Source: UBA7887 sp964408735 (GTDB taxonomy: Bacteria; Pseudomonadota; Alphaproteobacteria; UBA7887). Taken from it: a stretch of DNA of 22,792 nt. The translations under genes were made by a program, and so were the position numbers. The notes below the pieces were generated by a model. The model made no database searches and was not told where the DNA came from. It saw only the letters and a list, made by a program, of their open reading frames with translations. The stretch covers positions 1 to 22,792 of the forward strand of contig CAYPAX010000079.1 in assembly GCA_964408735.1 (NCBI GenBank). Reading direction: 5' to 3'. This document shows positions 1 through 7,013 of the stretch, one piece after another. How positions within the stretch are numbered: position 1 is the first letter of the stretch; the number at the start of each line of letters is the position of its first letter.

Positions 1-572
1 CCGGTGAGCTTGCGCAGGGCCTGGCTCATCAGCCGCGCCTGCAGGCCGACATGGGAATCGCCCATCTCGCCTTCAAGCTCTGCGCGGGGGGTCAGCGCCG
101 CGACGCTGTCCACCACCAGCACGTCAATGGCGCCCGAGCGCACCAGGGTGTCGGCAATTTCCAGCGCCTGCTCTCCCGCGTCGGGCTGGGAGATCAGCAG
201 TTCGTCCACATCGACGCCGAGCTTGCGCGCATAGACCGGGTCCAACGCGTGCTCCGCATCGACGAAGGCGCAGGTGCCGCCAGTGCGCTGGGCCTCGGCG
301 ATGACATGCAAGGCAAGGGTGGTCTTGCCCGAACTTTCCGGCCCGTAGATCTCGACTACCCGGCCACGCGGCAGGCCGCCGATGCCAAGCCCGATGTCGA
401 GTCCTAAGGAGCCGGTGGAGATGGCCTCGGTCTCGACCACGCTGTCGCTGTCGCCGAGCTTCATCACCGAGCCCTTGCCGAAGGCCCGCTCGATCTGCGA
501 CAGCGCAGCGTCCAATGCTTTCTGTTTGTCCATCGAGTCTTTCTCGACAACTCTCAATGCTGGATTCGACAT
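1..572 (-). CDS. recA: RecA recombinase, N-terminal part (3' end beyond window)
   Basis: RecA forms ATP-dependent filaments on single-stranded DNA, drives strand exchange and triggers LexA self-cleavage in the SOS response. The minus-strand translation begins MSNPALRVVEKDSMDKQ and runs through AFGKGSVMKLGDSD, the Walker A motif GPESSGKTT, the FVDAEHALDP segment, the Walker B stretch VLVVDSVAAL and GDSHVGLQARLMSQALRKLT, all textbook RecA. About 190 codons are present; the full protein is usually about 350 residues, so the C-terminal half lies to the left of the window. The ATG at 572 is preferred over the inner ATG at about 533 because the leader MSNPALRVVEKDS is typical of alphaproteobacteria and a GAGGG Shine-Dalgarno-like stretch lies just upstream of 572. 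The promoter region at 573-719 holds a LexA-like site. No defect is seen in the visible part. Confidence 0.97.
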   Translation of the reverse strand, partial: MSNPALRVVEKDSMDKQKALDAALSQIERAFGKGSVMKLGDSDSVVETEAISTGSLGLDIGLGIGGLPRGRVVEIYGPESSGKTTLALHVIAEAQRTGGTCAFVDAEHALDPVYARKLGVDVDELLISQPDAGEQALEIADTLVRSGAIDVLVVDSVAALTPRAELEGEMGDSHVGLQARLMSQALRKLT

Positions 573-619
573 CGCCCGACCCTCTTATTTCATACCCCGG
601 ATAGCGGTTCAACGAGTCA

Positions 620-648
620 CATGTACATGATTTGTTCTTTTTGGCCAA
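620..648 (-). promoter_or_regulatory. Candidate sigma70-type promoter of recA
   Basis: On the minus strand TTGGCC (643-648) is followed after 17 bases by TACATG (620-625), a moderate match to -35 and -10 boxes with ideal spacing. The putative LexA site sits over the -10 box and spacer. The downstream leader is about 45 bases. Support is by eye only. Confidence 0.35.
623..637 (-). promoter_or_regulatory. Candidate LexA (SOS) operator of recA
   Basis: On the plus strand this reads GTAC-N7-GTTC, and on the recA strand GAAC-N7-GTAC. The alphaproteobacterial LexA consensus is the direct repeat GTTC-N7-GTTC, so there is one mismatch in one half-site. It lies about 50 bases upstream of the recA ATG and overlaps the proposed -10 element, the right place for a repressor. 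Inference from motif and position only. Confidence 0.45.
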
Positions 649-719
649 GAGAATTCGTATCTATCAGTAATATATCGGAAAAAACGATCATGTTCCGGTA
701 ATGTCCCAACGCGCCATTG

Positions 720-1367
720 TCACGGGAGCGGACTGAGTCCAAACACAAGCGGGTGCAGCCAGAGCATGGCGAGCAGCAGTATCAGCGCCACGAGAATCGT
801 CTGCCAGCTGAGCTCGCCGAGGCGCAAGCGAGCCGCTCCGAGGAAGGGGACAAGCGAGGCGGCCGCAGCTTCTGCCAGGCCGGTATCGCCATGGCGCGCC
901 CGCGCCTTGCGGTCCTGGGACCGGGCGCCGGCGATGCCGAGGACCGCGAAGCTGCAGAAAAGAAGCATGGTCGCGGCATCGCCGCGCACCAGCAGATGGG
1001 CGCCCGCCCACAATATGATCGAGACCATGATCGGCTGCCGCGTGACCGCATGTGCGCCGGCCGGCGGTGGCAGGGCGGGGCGTGTTCGCAGGCGCGCGGC
1101 GACGCCATCCACGAGCAGCCACAGCGCGATACCGATCAGGACAAGGCTCGGCCAGCGGAGGACCGACGGCGGCAGCCAGATATCAAGCCACGGCGCGGCA
1201 CGATAGCTCAGGGCGACCCACAGCATGCTGGCGCCGGCGAACAGGGTAAACAGAGCGAGATAGACGTTCTCGCCAATAGCGGCCGCGGCGCGTTGGCGCA
1301 GCCGGGTTCCGGAAATCAGGATATGGCCACCGACGAAAACTGTCAGTGCGGCACACAGCTCGAGCAT
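720..1367 (-). CDS. NnrU family integral membrane protein
   Basis: This 215-residue hydrophobic protein matches the NnrU family: an N-terminal segment with GGHILISGTRLR and IGENVYLALFTLFA, a central PSVLRWPSLVLIGIALWLLVDG helix, then the conserved run AVTRQPIMVSIILWAGAHLL, RGDAATMLLFCSFAVLGIAG with DRKARARHG, and a C-terminal helix ending LWLHPLVFGLSPLP. About six membrane segments are visible, so it sits in the inner membrane. NnrU was named from nitrite/nitric oxide reduction clusters, but most relatives have no proven function and no denitrification gene lies nearby. The ATG at 1367 follows the stop of the upstream gene by only 12 bases, so it is probably the last gene of the 3097-to-720 operon. 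Its ribosome-binding site is weak, which fits translational coupling. Confidence 0.88.
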   Translation of the reverse strand: MLELCAALTVFVGGHILISGTRLRQRAAAAIGENVYLALFTLFAGASMLWVALSYRAAPWLDIWLPPSVLRWPSLVLIGIALWLLVDGVAARLRTRPALPPPAGAHAVTRQPIMVSIILWAGAHLLVRGDAATMLLFCSFAVLGIAGARSQDRKARARHGDTGLAEAAAASLVPFLGAARLRLGELSWQTILVALILLLAMLWLHPLVFGLSPLP

Positions 1368-1379
1368 TGGGGAGCTTTG

Positions 1380-2264
1380 CTAAGGCGCCTTCGGCCCCTT
1401 GCTGCCGCCCCAGCCATGGCCGTTGCCATTGCCACGGCCGAAGGCGTTGCCGTTGCCGTGGCCCGCCCCGCCTGCCGCATTGACGATCCCCGAGGCGCTC
1501 ACGGCCCCTGCCTTGGTGTGGCCCAGGGCGTTGCCGTTGCCATGGCCAATGCCGTTAGCGCCGGCCTGGCCCAGGCCGGCTCCGTTCGCACCAAGCACGA
1601 TGCGGCCGCCGGCGCCCGTGGTGACCACGACCGGACGCGATGATCGCCCGCCGCCCGCCGTGACCTCGGCGGTGGCGATGTCGATCGCTGGCGGCTGATA
1701 GTGGCCGCTCACCACCTGGCCGAGATTGCGTGCGCCTTCGGGCACTGCGCCTTCCGTACGCAAGTGGCTGAAGACCTGGCCCCAGCCCAGGCCGTCGCTC
1801 TTCAGCGTGGCGATCTGGTCGAGGGTGAAGTTGTTCGCGCCACCTTCCTTCTGGGCTGCAAACAGGGCTTCGGCGATGTTGCGGTTGCCGGGCGAAAGCG
1901 CGTCGGCCGAGCCCGTCGCAGGCTCGACCAGCGGCTCCTCGCCGGCCACAGGCTCTGGCACCGGCGGCTGATAGCGGCCGCTGACCACCTGGCCGAGATT
2001 GCGGGCGCCGCCGGGAATGTTGCCTTCTGCCCGCAATACCTTGAATATTTCGCCCCAGCCCAGGCCGTCGGCTTTGAACTGCGCGATCTGGTCCAGCGTC
2101 AGCCCGGTGTCGCTTTCGCCTTGCGACTCGAACAATGCCTGGGCGATTCGCTGATTGCCGAGCGAAAGCGCATCGAAAAGCGGTGTCTCGGATTCCTCCG
2201 CCTGCGCGCCGAAGGCGATACAGGCAGCGCAGGCCAGAGCGAGAAGCGGTGTCTTGCCGGTCAT
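1380..2264 (-). CDS. Secreted protein with two GLGWG modules and Gly/Asn/His-rich tail
   Basis: This 294-residue protein is not assigned to a named family. It starts with a signal peptide (ACAACIAFGAQA, cleavage likely after residue 22). Two copies of a roughly 70-residue module follow, at residues 32-101 and 122-192. Each runs LS-GN-I-ALF, then LTLDQIA or FTLDQIA, then LK/FK-DGLGWG, an LR-EG-P-GARNLGQVVSG stretch and YQPP. A proline/glutamate linker (102-121) joins them. The C-terminal third is low-complexity with repeats such as GHGNGNALG and GRGNGNGHGWGG. It begins three bases after the stop of the DUF3568-like gene, so the two are surely cotranscribed. Signal peptide and lipoprotein neighbours suggest a periplasmic or surface location. 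The tail might bind metal or cell wall, but that is a guess. Confidence 0.8.
   Translation of the reverse strand: MTGKTPLLALACAACIAFGAQAEESETPLFDALSLGNQRIAQALFESQGESDTGLTLDQIAQFKADGLGWGEIFKVLRAEGNIPGGARNLGQVVSGRYQPPVPEPVAGEEPLVEPATGSADALSPGNRNIAEALFAAQKEGGANNFTLDQIATLKSDGLGWGQVFSHLRTEGAVPEGARNLGQVVSGHYQPPAIDIATAEVTAGGGRSSRPVVVTTGAGGRIVLGANGAGLGQAGANGIGHGNGNALGHTKAGAVSASGIVNAAGGAGHGNGNAFGRGNGNGHGWGGSKGPKAP
1689..1901 (-). repeat. GLGWG module, second copy
   Basis: Codes for residues 122-192 of the secreted protein at 1380-2264. It shares the order LSPGNRNIAEALF, FTLDQIA, LKSDGLGWG, ARNLGQVVSG and YQPP with the first copy. Confidence 0.8.
1962..2171 (-). repeat. GLGWG module, first copy
   Basis: Codes for residues 32-101 of the secreted protein at 1380-2264, with LSLGNQRIAQALF, LTLDQIA, FKADGLGWG, ARNLGQVVSG and YQPP in the same order as the second copy. 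The copies differ mainly in the short stretch after ALF. Confidence 0.8.
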
Positions 2265-2267
2265 GGC

Positions 2268-2675
2268 TCAGCTCTCCAGGTTTTCTGCCGTGAGCAGAAT
2301 GATCTCCGTGGCGGTGGCGCTGTCCTTGAAGAATATCTCGCCTTCGTTGGCCACCACCCGCATACGTGTCGCCCGCTCCGTCAGCCTCTCGAGCTCGATA
2401 TCGATCTCGCGCTCTGCGGCAATCGCTATGATCTCCCAGCCCTCGTCCGTGGCAGTGTCGTCGGTCACTTCCATGGCCATTTGCTCGAGCGTGATCAAGG
2501 TGGCGATACGCAAGGTCTCGAGGTCGTCGTTGAAGGTCTTGTAGGCAATGCCGCTGAGGGTGTGGTTGACGCCCGCGCCCGCGGCTAGGCCGCCTGCGGT
2601 AAGCGCCACCGCGGCGCAGCCGCTCAAAGAGAGTGCCGCCAGCATGGCGGCCATGGCAAATCGTGCTCTCATCAT
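2268..2675 (-). CDS. DUF3568-like lipoprotein
   Basis: This 135-residue protein has a lipoprotein signal with a LSGC lipobox, so Cys20 would be lipidated. A glycine-rich segment TAGGLAAGAGVNHTLSG follows, then a compact domain with the layout of the DUF3568 family: AYKTFNDDLETLRIATLITL helix, a strand with EGWEIIAIAAEREIDIEL, and a final helix SATATEIILLTAENL. Function of the family is unknown. The ATG at 2675 overlaps the stop of the upstream lipoprotein gene, and the next gene begins three bases after its stop, so translation of the three genes is likely coupled. A second ATG directly follows the first, so the start is uncertain by one codon. Confidence 0.82.
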   Translation of the reverse strand: MMRARFAMAAMLAALSLSGCAAVALTAGGLAAGAGVNHTLSGIAYKTFNDDLETLRIATLITLEQMAMEVTDDTATDEGWEIIAIAAEREIDIELERLTERATRMRVVANEGEIFFKDSATATEIILLTAENLES

Positions 2676-3097
2676 CGCACCGTGGTCCGCAAGGGGCCTT
2701 CGGCGAGCAGGCGGTAGGTCAGCGTGGCATCGCTCGCCTGCAGCACGACGACGGTGATGGGGGGCGCGCCGTAGCCCGAGAGGTCGACGCGGTCGGTCTC
2801 CGCCAGCTCCACCGGCACGTCGGTGCGGCCACGATCGTGGCTCAGCACGCGCAGGACCGGGTCGGCATTGTCGTCAAGGCCCATATAGCGAACCGCATAG
2901 AGCTGGCGCTCGTGCGCCAGCGGGCCTTCCAGAAGGAAGGTCTGGCCCTCGAACATGGTGCGATCCTCGCCACCGGTTATCAGCAGATCCTCCTTGGCGA
3001 CGGTAAGGGGCGCATCCAGGGCCTGGTCGTATTCGCGATGCATGAGGCAGGCGCTCAATGACAGTCCGAGAACGGCAGCAAGAATGGTCCGGCCCAT
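2672..3097 (-). CDS. Small lipoprotein of unknown function
   Basis: This 141-residue protein begins MGRTILAAVLGLSLSACLMH, a lipoprotein signal peptide with lipobox LSAC and Cys17 as the acylation site. Leucine at +2 suggests an outer-membrane destination. The rest is a small, mostly beta-strand domain, for example TMFEGQTFLLEGPL, QLYAVRYMGLDD and ITVVVLQASDATLTYRLL. No named family was recognised. It is the first gene of the operon running to NnrU, and its last bases overlap the start of the DUF3568-like gene. A 69-base gap separates it from the peptidase gene upstream, enough for its own promoter, although none is obvious. Confidence 0.72.
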   Translation of the reverse strand: MGRTILAAVLGLSLSACLMHREYDQALDAPLTVAKEDLLITGGEDRTMFEGQTFLLEGPLAHERQLYAVRYMGLDDNADPVLRVLSHDRGRTDVPVELAETDRVDLSGYGAPPITVVVLQASDATLTYRLLAEGPLRTTVR

Positions 3098-3166
3098 AGA
3101 TACTCTCCGTTAGCAAGCCTGGCGAGTGTAGCCGACGCTCCCGAAACGCGCAATTTTATGCGTATT

Positions 3167-4669
3167 TTACTTCTTCGGCTTGCCCTTGCCGCCGCCGCCG
3201 CCACTATTGCCACCACCACCGCCGCCGCTACTGCCTCCACCGCCACCGCCGCCTTTGCGAATGTTGATCGCGACCTCGGCAGCATCGCTGCCGCCATTGC
3301 CGTCGGCGACCGTAAATACGAAGGCATCCTTGCCAGTGTAGTTGCTGTCGGGGGTATAGGTGCGCGCTGCGCCAATGCCGCTCAGGGTGCCGTGTGCCGG
3401 TGTTTGCGCGATATCGAAGGTCAGGATATCGCCATCGGCGTCGCTCGCCCCGAGGGTAATGACCACCGGCGTGTTGCGCGACGTGCTAACGCTCTGCGTC
3501 TCGGCGACCGGCGCGGTATTCTCCCCGCCACTGCCACAGGTGCCCCAGTCGGCACTGGTGCCGGTACCGTCGGTGAAACTTACCGAGGCGACGATGCACG
3601 TGGCCGGTCCTGCCAATTTGTGAAATGTGAGGTCGAGAGTGTAATCGCCGGGATAGTCATAGTCCGTAGTGCGGACGGTGACGCCGTTGAACCGGCCAAT
3701 GTGAAAATCGTCGGGATGCAGGGCATCCATATGGACGTTGGCGTCGTAATTGGCGCCATGGTCGGCGTGGTATGGGCATTCGCGCTCGCCGCCATAGCCG
3801 AAGCTCTCCCAGGGCACGGACGAACTGTTCTTGTGGGTGTATTGCCGGTTCCACTCGGTCATGGCGAACCAGGCCGGATGGACGTTGTAGCCGAGCGGGT
3901 CGGGGCCGTTGCCCGGCTGCGGGATGATATCGCCGGCATCGTCATACAGCGTCAGCTCGACGCGCTCGATGTCGAGCCGTTGGCCGACTACCTCGATGCG
4001 CACTTCAGGCGCCAGCGGGTCGCCGTCGTCAACCGCAAGAAAGGTTATTGCCGGCACGGTGGGGTCATCGTAGGCCAACACGGCGAGCGGGTGAATGGCG
4101 TCGCGCTGCCAGCGGCTATAGGGATCGTCGGCGGGCGCGTCGCGAATCTCGAAATGCAGGTGGTCGAAGCCGCTGGCGCTCTCGCCCGTGTAGCCGACAA
4201 GCTGGCCCTTGACCACGCTCTGGCCGGCGCTGACCTCCCAGCCGCTCATGTGCAGGTTGTTGCTGTGATAGCAGCCGCCGTCATTGCAGCTGGTGGCGCC
4301 GGGACGGAAATGGCGGATCTGCACCACGGGATCGGAATAGGACGAATGCACGCCCGCAATGATGACCTCGCCGTCCGTCACGGCGAATACGGGCGTGCCG
4401 ATCGGCGTGCCGATGTCGATGCCGCGATGGAAATCGTAGCGCTCGTTCTCGGATGTCAGGGGCCGCGGCCCGAAAGTGGACGACAAGGGCAAGTCCGTGA
4501 AGTCCGCATTTCCCCAGCGCTCGGCCGGGCAGCCGTCCTGGGCGCTCCAGCCCTGGGGCGGGCTTGCGGCGATACGCCCGCACAAAGGCCAGGCCAGATC
4601 GCTGTCGAAGGATTGCGCCTGGGCCGCACCGGCGGCAAGGATTGCGAAGATCATCATATACTTGGGCAT
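3167..4669 (-). CDS. Secreted M23 (LytM-type) metallopeptidase with Ig/cadherin-like domain
   Basis: M23 peptidases are zinc enzymes that cut peptidoglycan cross-bridges or related peptides. From the chosen start the protein is 500 residues. A signal peptide MPKYMMIFAILAAGAAQAQS is followed by the catalytic domain with HRGID (His81, Asp85), a LHMSGW stretch (His140) and DHLHFEIR (His170, His172), so the M23 metal and catalytic residues are intact. A middle region of about 200 residues is unassigned. Residues of about 375-475 form an Ig/cadherin-like domain with NTAPVAETQSVSTSRNTPV, GASDADGDILTF and FVFTVADGNGGSD. The end is a poly-Gly/Ser tail with KGKPKK. The frame stays open upstream to an ATG at 4747, but the signal peptide favours the ATG at 4669. 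The membrane-protein gene upstream ends at 4753 and may be cotranscribed. Confidence 0.87.
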   Translation of the reverse strand: MPKYMMIFAILAAGAAQAQSFDSDLAWPLCGRIAASPPQGWSAQDGCPAERWGNADFTDLPLSSTFGPRPLTSENERYDFHRGIDIGTPIGTPVFAVTDGEVIIAGVHSSYSDPVVQIRHFRPGATSCNDGGCYHSNNLHMSGWEVSAGQSVVKGQLVGYTGESASGFDHLHFEIRDAPADDPYSRWQRDAIHPLAVLAYDDPTVPAITFLAVDDGDPLAPEVRIEVVGQRLDIERVELTLYDDAGDIIPQPGNGPDPLGYNVHPAWFAMTEWNRQYTHKNSSSVPWESFGYGGERECPYHADHGANYDANVHMDALHPDDFHIGRFNGVTVRTTDYDYPGDYTLDLTFHKLAGPATCIVASVSFTDGTGTSADWGTCGSGGENTAPVAETQSVSTSRNTPVVITLGASDADGDILTFDIAQTPAHGTLSGIGAARTYTPDSNYTGKDAFVFTVADGNGGSDAAEVAINIRKGGGGGGGSSGGGGGGNSGGGGGKGKPKK

Positions 4670-4752
4670 GATTCCCGGGGCCTCATCGTCACGCATTTGC
4701 TCCAAGCTGGTATTCGAACACGCCGTGGGCGCGGGCGCATGGTGCATATGGC

Positions 4753-5562
4753 CTATGGCGCCGCGAACGGGCTGATAATGGCAATAGCCGCTACGCGCTG
4801 ACCGTCGTCGCCGTTGTGATCGGCCGAAGGCGCGTGAAAAATACCGTTGCCGTCGATCGCCTCGACGGTGAACTCCGTCGAATCGCCCGTAAGCCGCGCC
4901 GAGAGTTCGCAGCTACCGTCACGGGCGATACAGAAAACGGCACGATCAGGTGCGCTGGACCAACGCCCGAGGACGATAGTGTCGGACACTGGCTGGTGAT
5001 GCATGACATGCCCGAACAGCGAGGCCTCGCTGTGAACCTCGATACGCACCCGCGCTTGCCAGATCTTGGGGCCTGGTGCCTCGGTCTCTCCATCCGGGTG
5101 CAAAACCGGGATGGCTTCGCCCTGCAGCCCACCAACATGGACGGGCGCCACCAGATCCATGTTCATCAACGCCAGCACCACCAGCAACAGACTCACCCCT
5201 GCAGGAGCGAATTCCGCCATGGTACTGTCACCGAAGGCATGCGCGAAAAGCCCCAAGATCGGCAAAAGCAAGAGTCCGGCGGCGCCGATGCGCCAGTCTT
5301 CCGGGTAGCGTTCGGTAAAAATGCCATGGTCGGCGCCATGCATTGCGGGCAAGGCAGCCAGCACAAATATGCAAACGAACAATGTCGCGATGGTATGAGA
5401 ACGGCTGCCGAGGAAGGCAGCAAGTGTCGCTATCATTAAGGCGGAGGCGAACAACATCGGCAGGAATTCAGGCCGATACGGCAATAAACCGGCCACTCCC
5501 GCTGCCACTGCCAGCAGAAAGGCTGCAATTCCAAGCCGATTGCCGATCGATTCGCCGCTCAC
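4753..5562 (-). CDS. Multi-spanning membrane protein with C-terminal soluble domain, unknown function
   Basis: This 269-residue protein has about five hydrophobic helices in the first 135 residues (for example AAFLLAVAAGVAGLLPY, TLFVCIFVLAALPAMHG, AAGLLLLPILGLFAHAFG and GVSLLLVVLALMNMDLVA). A roughly 130-residue polar domain of mixed strands follows. No family was recognised. Translation starts at GTG (5560-5562), supported by a strong GGAGGAG ribosome-binding site about eight bases upstream. It precedes the M23 peptidase gene on the same strand and may partner it in the envelope; that is inference from position only. A perfect palindrome (5611-5624) lies about 50 bases upstream of the GTG and could be its operator. 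Confidence 0.78.
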   Translation of the reverse strand: MSGESIGNRLGIAAFLLAVAAGVAGLLPYRPEFLPMLFASALMIATLAAFLGSRSHTIATLFVCIFVLAALPAMHGADHGIFTERYPEDWRIGAAGLLLLPILGLFAHAFGDSTMAEFAPAGVSLLLVVLALMNMDLVAPVHVGGLQGEAIPVLHPDGETEAPGPKIWQARVRIEVHSEASLFGHVMHHQPVSDTIVLGRWSSAPDRAVFCIARDGSCELSARLTGDSTEFTVEAIDGNGIFHAPSADHNGDDGQRVAAIAIISPFAAP

Positions 5563-5610
5563 GGTGATCTCCTCCAGTCTTGCGATCGATTCTGTGTTCT
5601 TGGTCTCAAG

Positions 5611-5624
5611 AGCGTTATAACGCT
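5611..5624. promoter_or_regulatory. Perfect 14-bp palindrome, candidate operator
   Basis: AGCGTTATAACGCT is a perfect inverted repeat (AGCGTTA/TAACGCT) inside the 266-base region between divergent genes. It lies 49 bases from the GTG of the minus-strand membrane protein and about 200 bases from the HlyD-type gene. It contains a TATAAC -10-like string in minus orientation, although no good -35 sits at 17 bases. A dimeric regulator could bind here; no regulator gene is adjacent. Confidence 0.45.
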
Positions 5625-5712
5625 AACAAAATTACGGGTATGTAACGAGTCCATCCGAAGTGACATGTGCCCTGCGCATGGCAATCTTGCGTGATGACGG
5701 CTCAAATTTCGA

Positions 5713-5740
5713 TTGTTAGTCCTTTATTTTCCACTATTTT
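5713..5740 (+). promoter_or_regulatory. Weak candidate promoter for the efflux operon
   Basis: TTGTTA (5713-5718) and TATTTT (5735-5740) are separated by 16 bases in a locally AT-rich stretch about 90 bases upstream of the HlyD-type start at 5829. Each box matches the consensus at four of six positions. Support is positional and by eye only. Confidence 0.25.
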
Positions 5741-5828
5741 TCCTCGTTGGACATAGATGTGAGTGCAAGGAGCAGGATCGGAAGGCGGCAAAGGGTGCAG
5801 CAAGGCACGACCAGAAGGACACGGCGAA

Positions 5829-7010
5829 ATGGCTGACCCGGCTTTGGGCGAGGCAACGGTCGACCAGACGACCGCGCCGGTCACGCCGTTGCCCGCCGCC
5901 CAGGCACGGCCGCCGGCACCAGCGCCACGACTGCGCTGGGCGCGCGCATTGTTGCGCTTTGTCCTGCTTGTCACCGTCCCTGTGGCGGGCGCATTGGTGG
6001 CGGCGCATTACTGGATGATCGGCGGACGTTTCATCGAGACCGACAACGCCTATGTGCGTGCCGACAAGGTGGCGGTCAGCGCCGAGGTCAGCGGCCGCGT
6101 CGTCGAGGTTCCGGTAAGCAGCAATCAAATCGTTGCTGCCGGTGACTTGCTGTTCCGCATCGATGACCAGCCTTATCGCATCCAGCTTGCCCAATCCGAG
6201 GCAAAACTCAGCATGGTGCGAACGGAGATCGCCGTGCTGCGAGCCAAATATTGGCAGGCGCATGAGGAAGTCGTGCTGGCCGAGACGCGGGCCGCCTATT
6301 TCGAGCGGGAATACCAGCGCCAGACGCAGCTTGCCGAGCGCAATGTGGCGGCTGCGGCCAAGGTCGATGAGGCACGCCACGAATGGGATGTCGCCTTGCA
6401 GACGGTGACCGTGAAAGAGCGCGAGCTGGGAGAGATCTCGGCCAGGCTCGGCGGTAATCCGGACACGCCCGACGAAAGCTTCGCCCGTTTCATCGCCGCG
6501 CGCACCAAGCGCGACCAGGATATTCTCAACCTCAACGACACCGTGATCCGGGCGCCTGCCGACGGTATCATCGGCCGAGTCGATCTGCGCCCGGGCACCA
6601 TCGTCGATCCAGGCAGGCCGGTGATCAGCCTCGTCGAGACGGCGGACCTGTGGCTCGAAGCCAACCTCAAGGAAAGCCAGTTGACGCATGTTCGCGTCGG
6701 ACAGCTGGCCAGTGTGCGTGTCGACGCCTACCCGGACCACACATGGCAGGCGCGTGTGGCCAGTTTCAGCCCTGCCACGGGCGCCGAGTTCGCGGTCCTG
6801 CCGTCACAGAACGCTACCGGGAATTGGGTCAAGGTGGTGCAGCGGGTGCCTGTGCGTCTGCGCATCGACCGCGACCCCGCCGATCCGCCGTTGCGTGTCG
6901 GCATGAGCTTGCTGGTCAGCATCGACACCGGCCACGAGCGGCCGATCCCCGAGATCGTGTTGCACATCCTGGCCTGGCTGCCGAGCCTTGAAGGGCTCGG
7001 TCTCGAATAA
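5829..7010 (+). CDS. HlyD/EmrA-type membrane fusion protein
   Basis: This periplasmic adaptor would link the inner-membrane exporter encoded next to it with an outer-membrane channel. From the ATG at 5829 it is 393 residues: a proline-rich cytoplasmic head, one membrane helix at about residues 40-63, the biotinyl-lipoyl motif ETDNAYVRADKVAVSAEVSG, a long charged coiled-coil hairpin (about 115-210), then the returning lipoyl half TVIRAPADGIIGRVDLRPGT and a beta-barrel part with LWLEANLKESQL. The frame also opens at GTG 5763, but ATG 5829 has a good AGAAGGAC ribosome-binding site eight bases upstream and gives a normal length. Its stop is three bases before the MFS gene. EmrA-EmrB pairs export drugs or other hydrophobic compounds; the substrate here is unknown. 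No outer-membrane TolC gene is in the window. Confidence 0.93.
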   Translation: MADPALGEATVDQTTAPVTPLPAAQARPPAPAPRLRWARALLRFVLLVTVPVAGALVAAHYWMIGGRFIETDNAYVRADKVAVSAEVSGRVVEVPVSSNQIVAAGDLLFRIDDQPYRIQLAQSEAKLSMVRTEIAVLRAKYWQAHEEVVLAETRAAYFEREYQRQTQLAERNVAAAAKVDEARHEWDVALQTVTVKERELGEISARLGGNPDTPDESFARFIAARTKRDQDILNLNDTVIRAPADGIIGRVDLRPGTIVDPGRPVISLVETADLWLEANLKESQLTHVRVGQLASVRVDAYPDHTWQARVASFSPATGAEFAVLPSQNATGNWVKVVQRVPVRLRIDRDPADPPLRVGMSLLVSIDTGHERPIPEIVLHILAWLPSLEGLGLE

Positions 7011-7013
7011 TCC

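Noticed and set aside
124..648. A 174-residue minus-strand open frame over recA
   Set aside because: It is an arginine-rich out-of-frame shadow of recA; the true frame gives a perfect RecA sequence.
717..1643. A 308-residue plus-strand open frame opposite NnrU and the repeat protein
   Set aside because: No family features and a composition typical of antisense GC-rich shadows; the minus-strand genes carry signal peptides, membrane helices and family motifs.
3148..3169. CGCA-ATTTTA-TGCG hairpin before an AT stretch as terminator of the peptidase gene
   Set aside because: The stem is only four base pairs, and the T-rich side lies in the wrong direction for the minus-strand gene.
3158..4801. 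A 547-residue plus-strand open frame opposite the M23 peptidase
   Set aside because: The minus strand has intact M23 catalytic motifs and a signal peptide; the plus frame is a low-information antisense reading.
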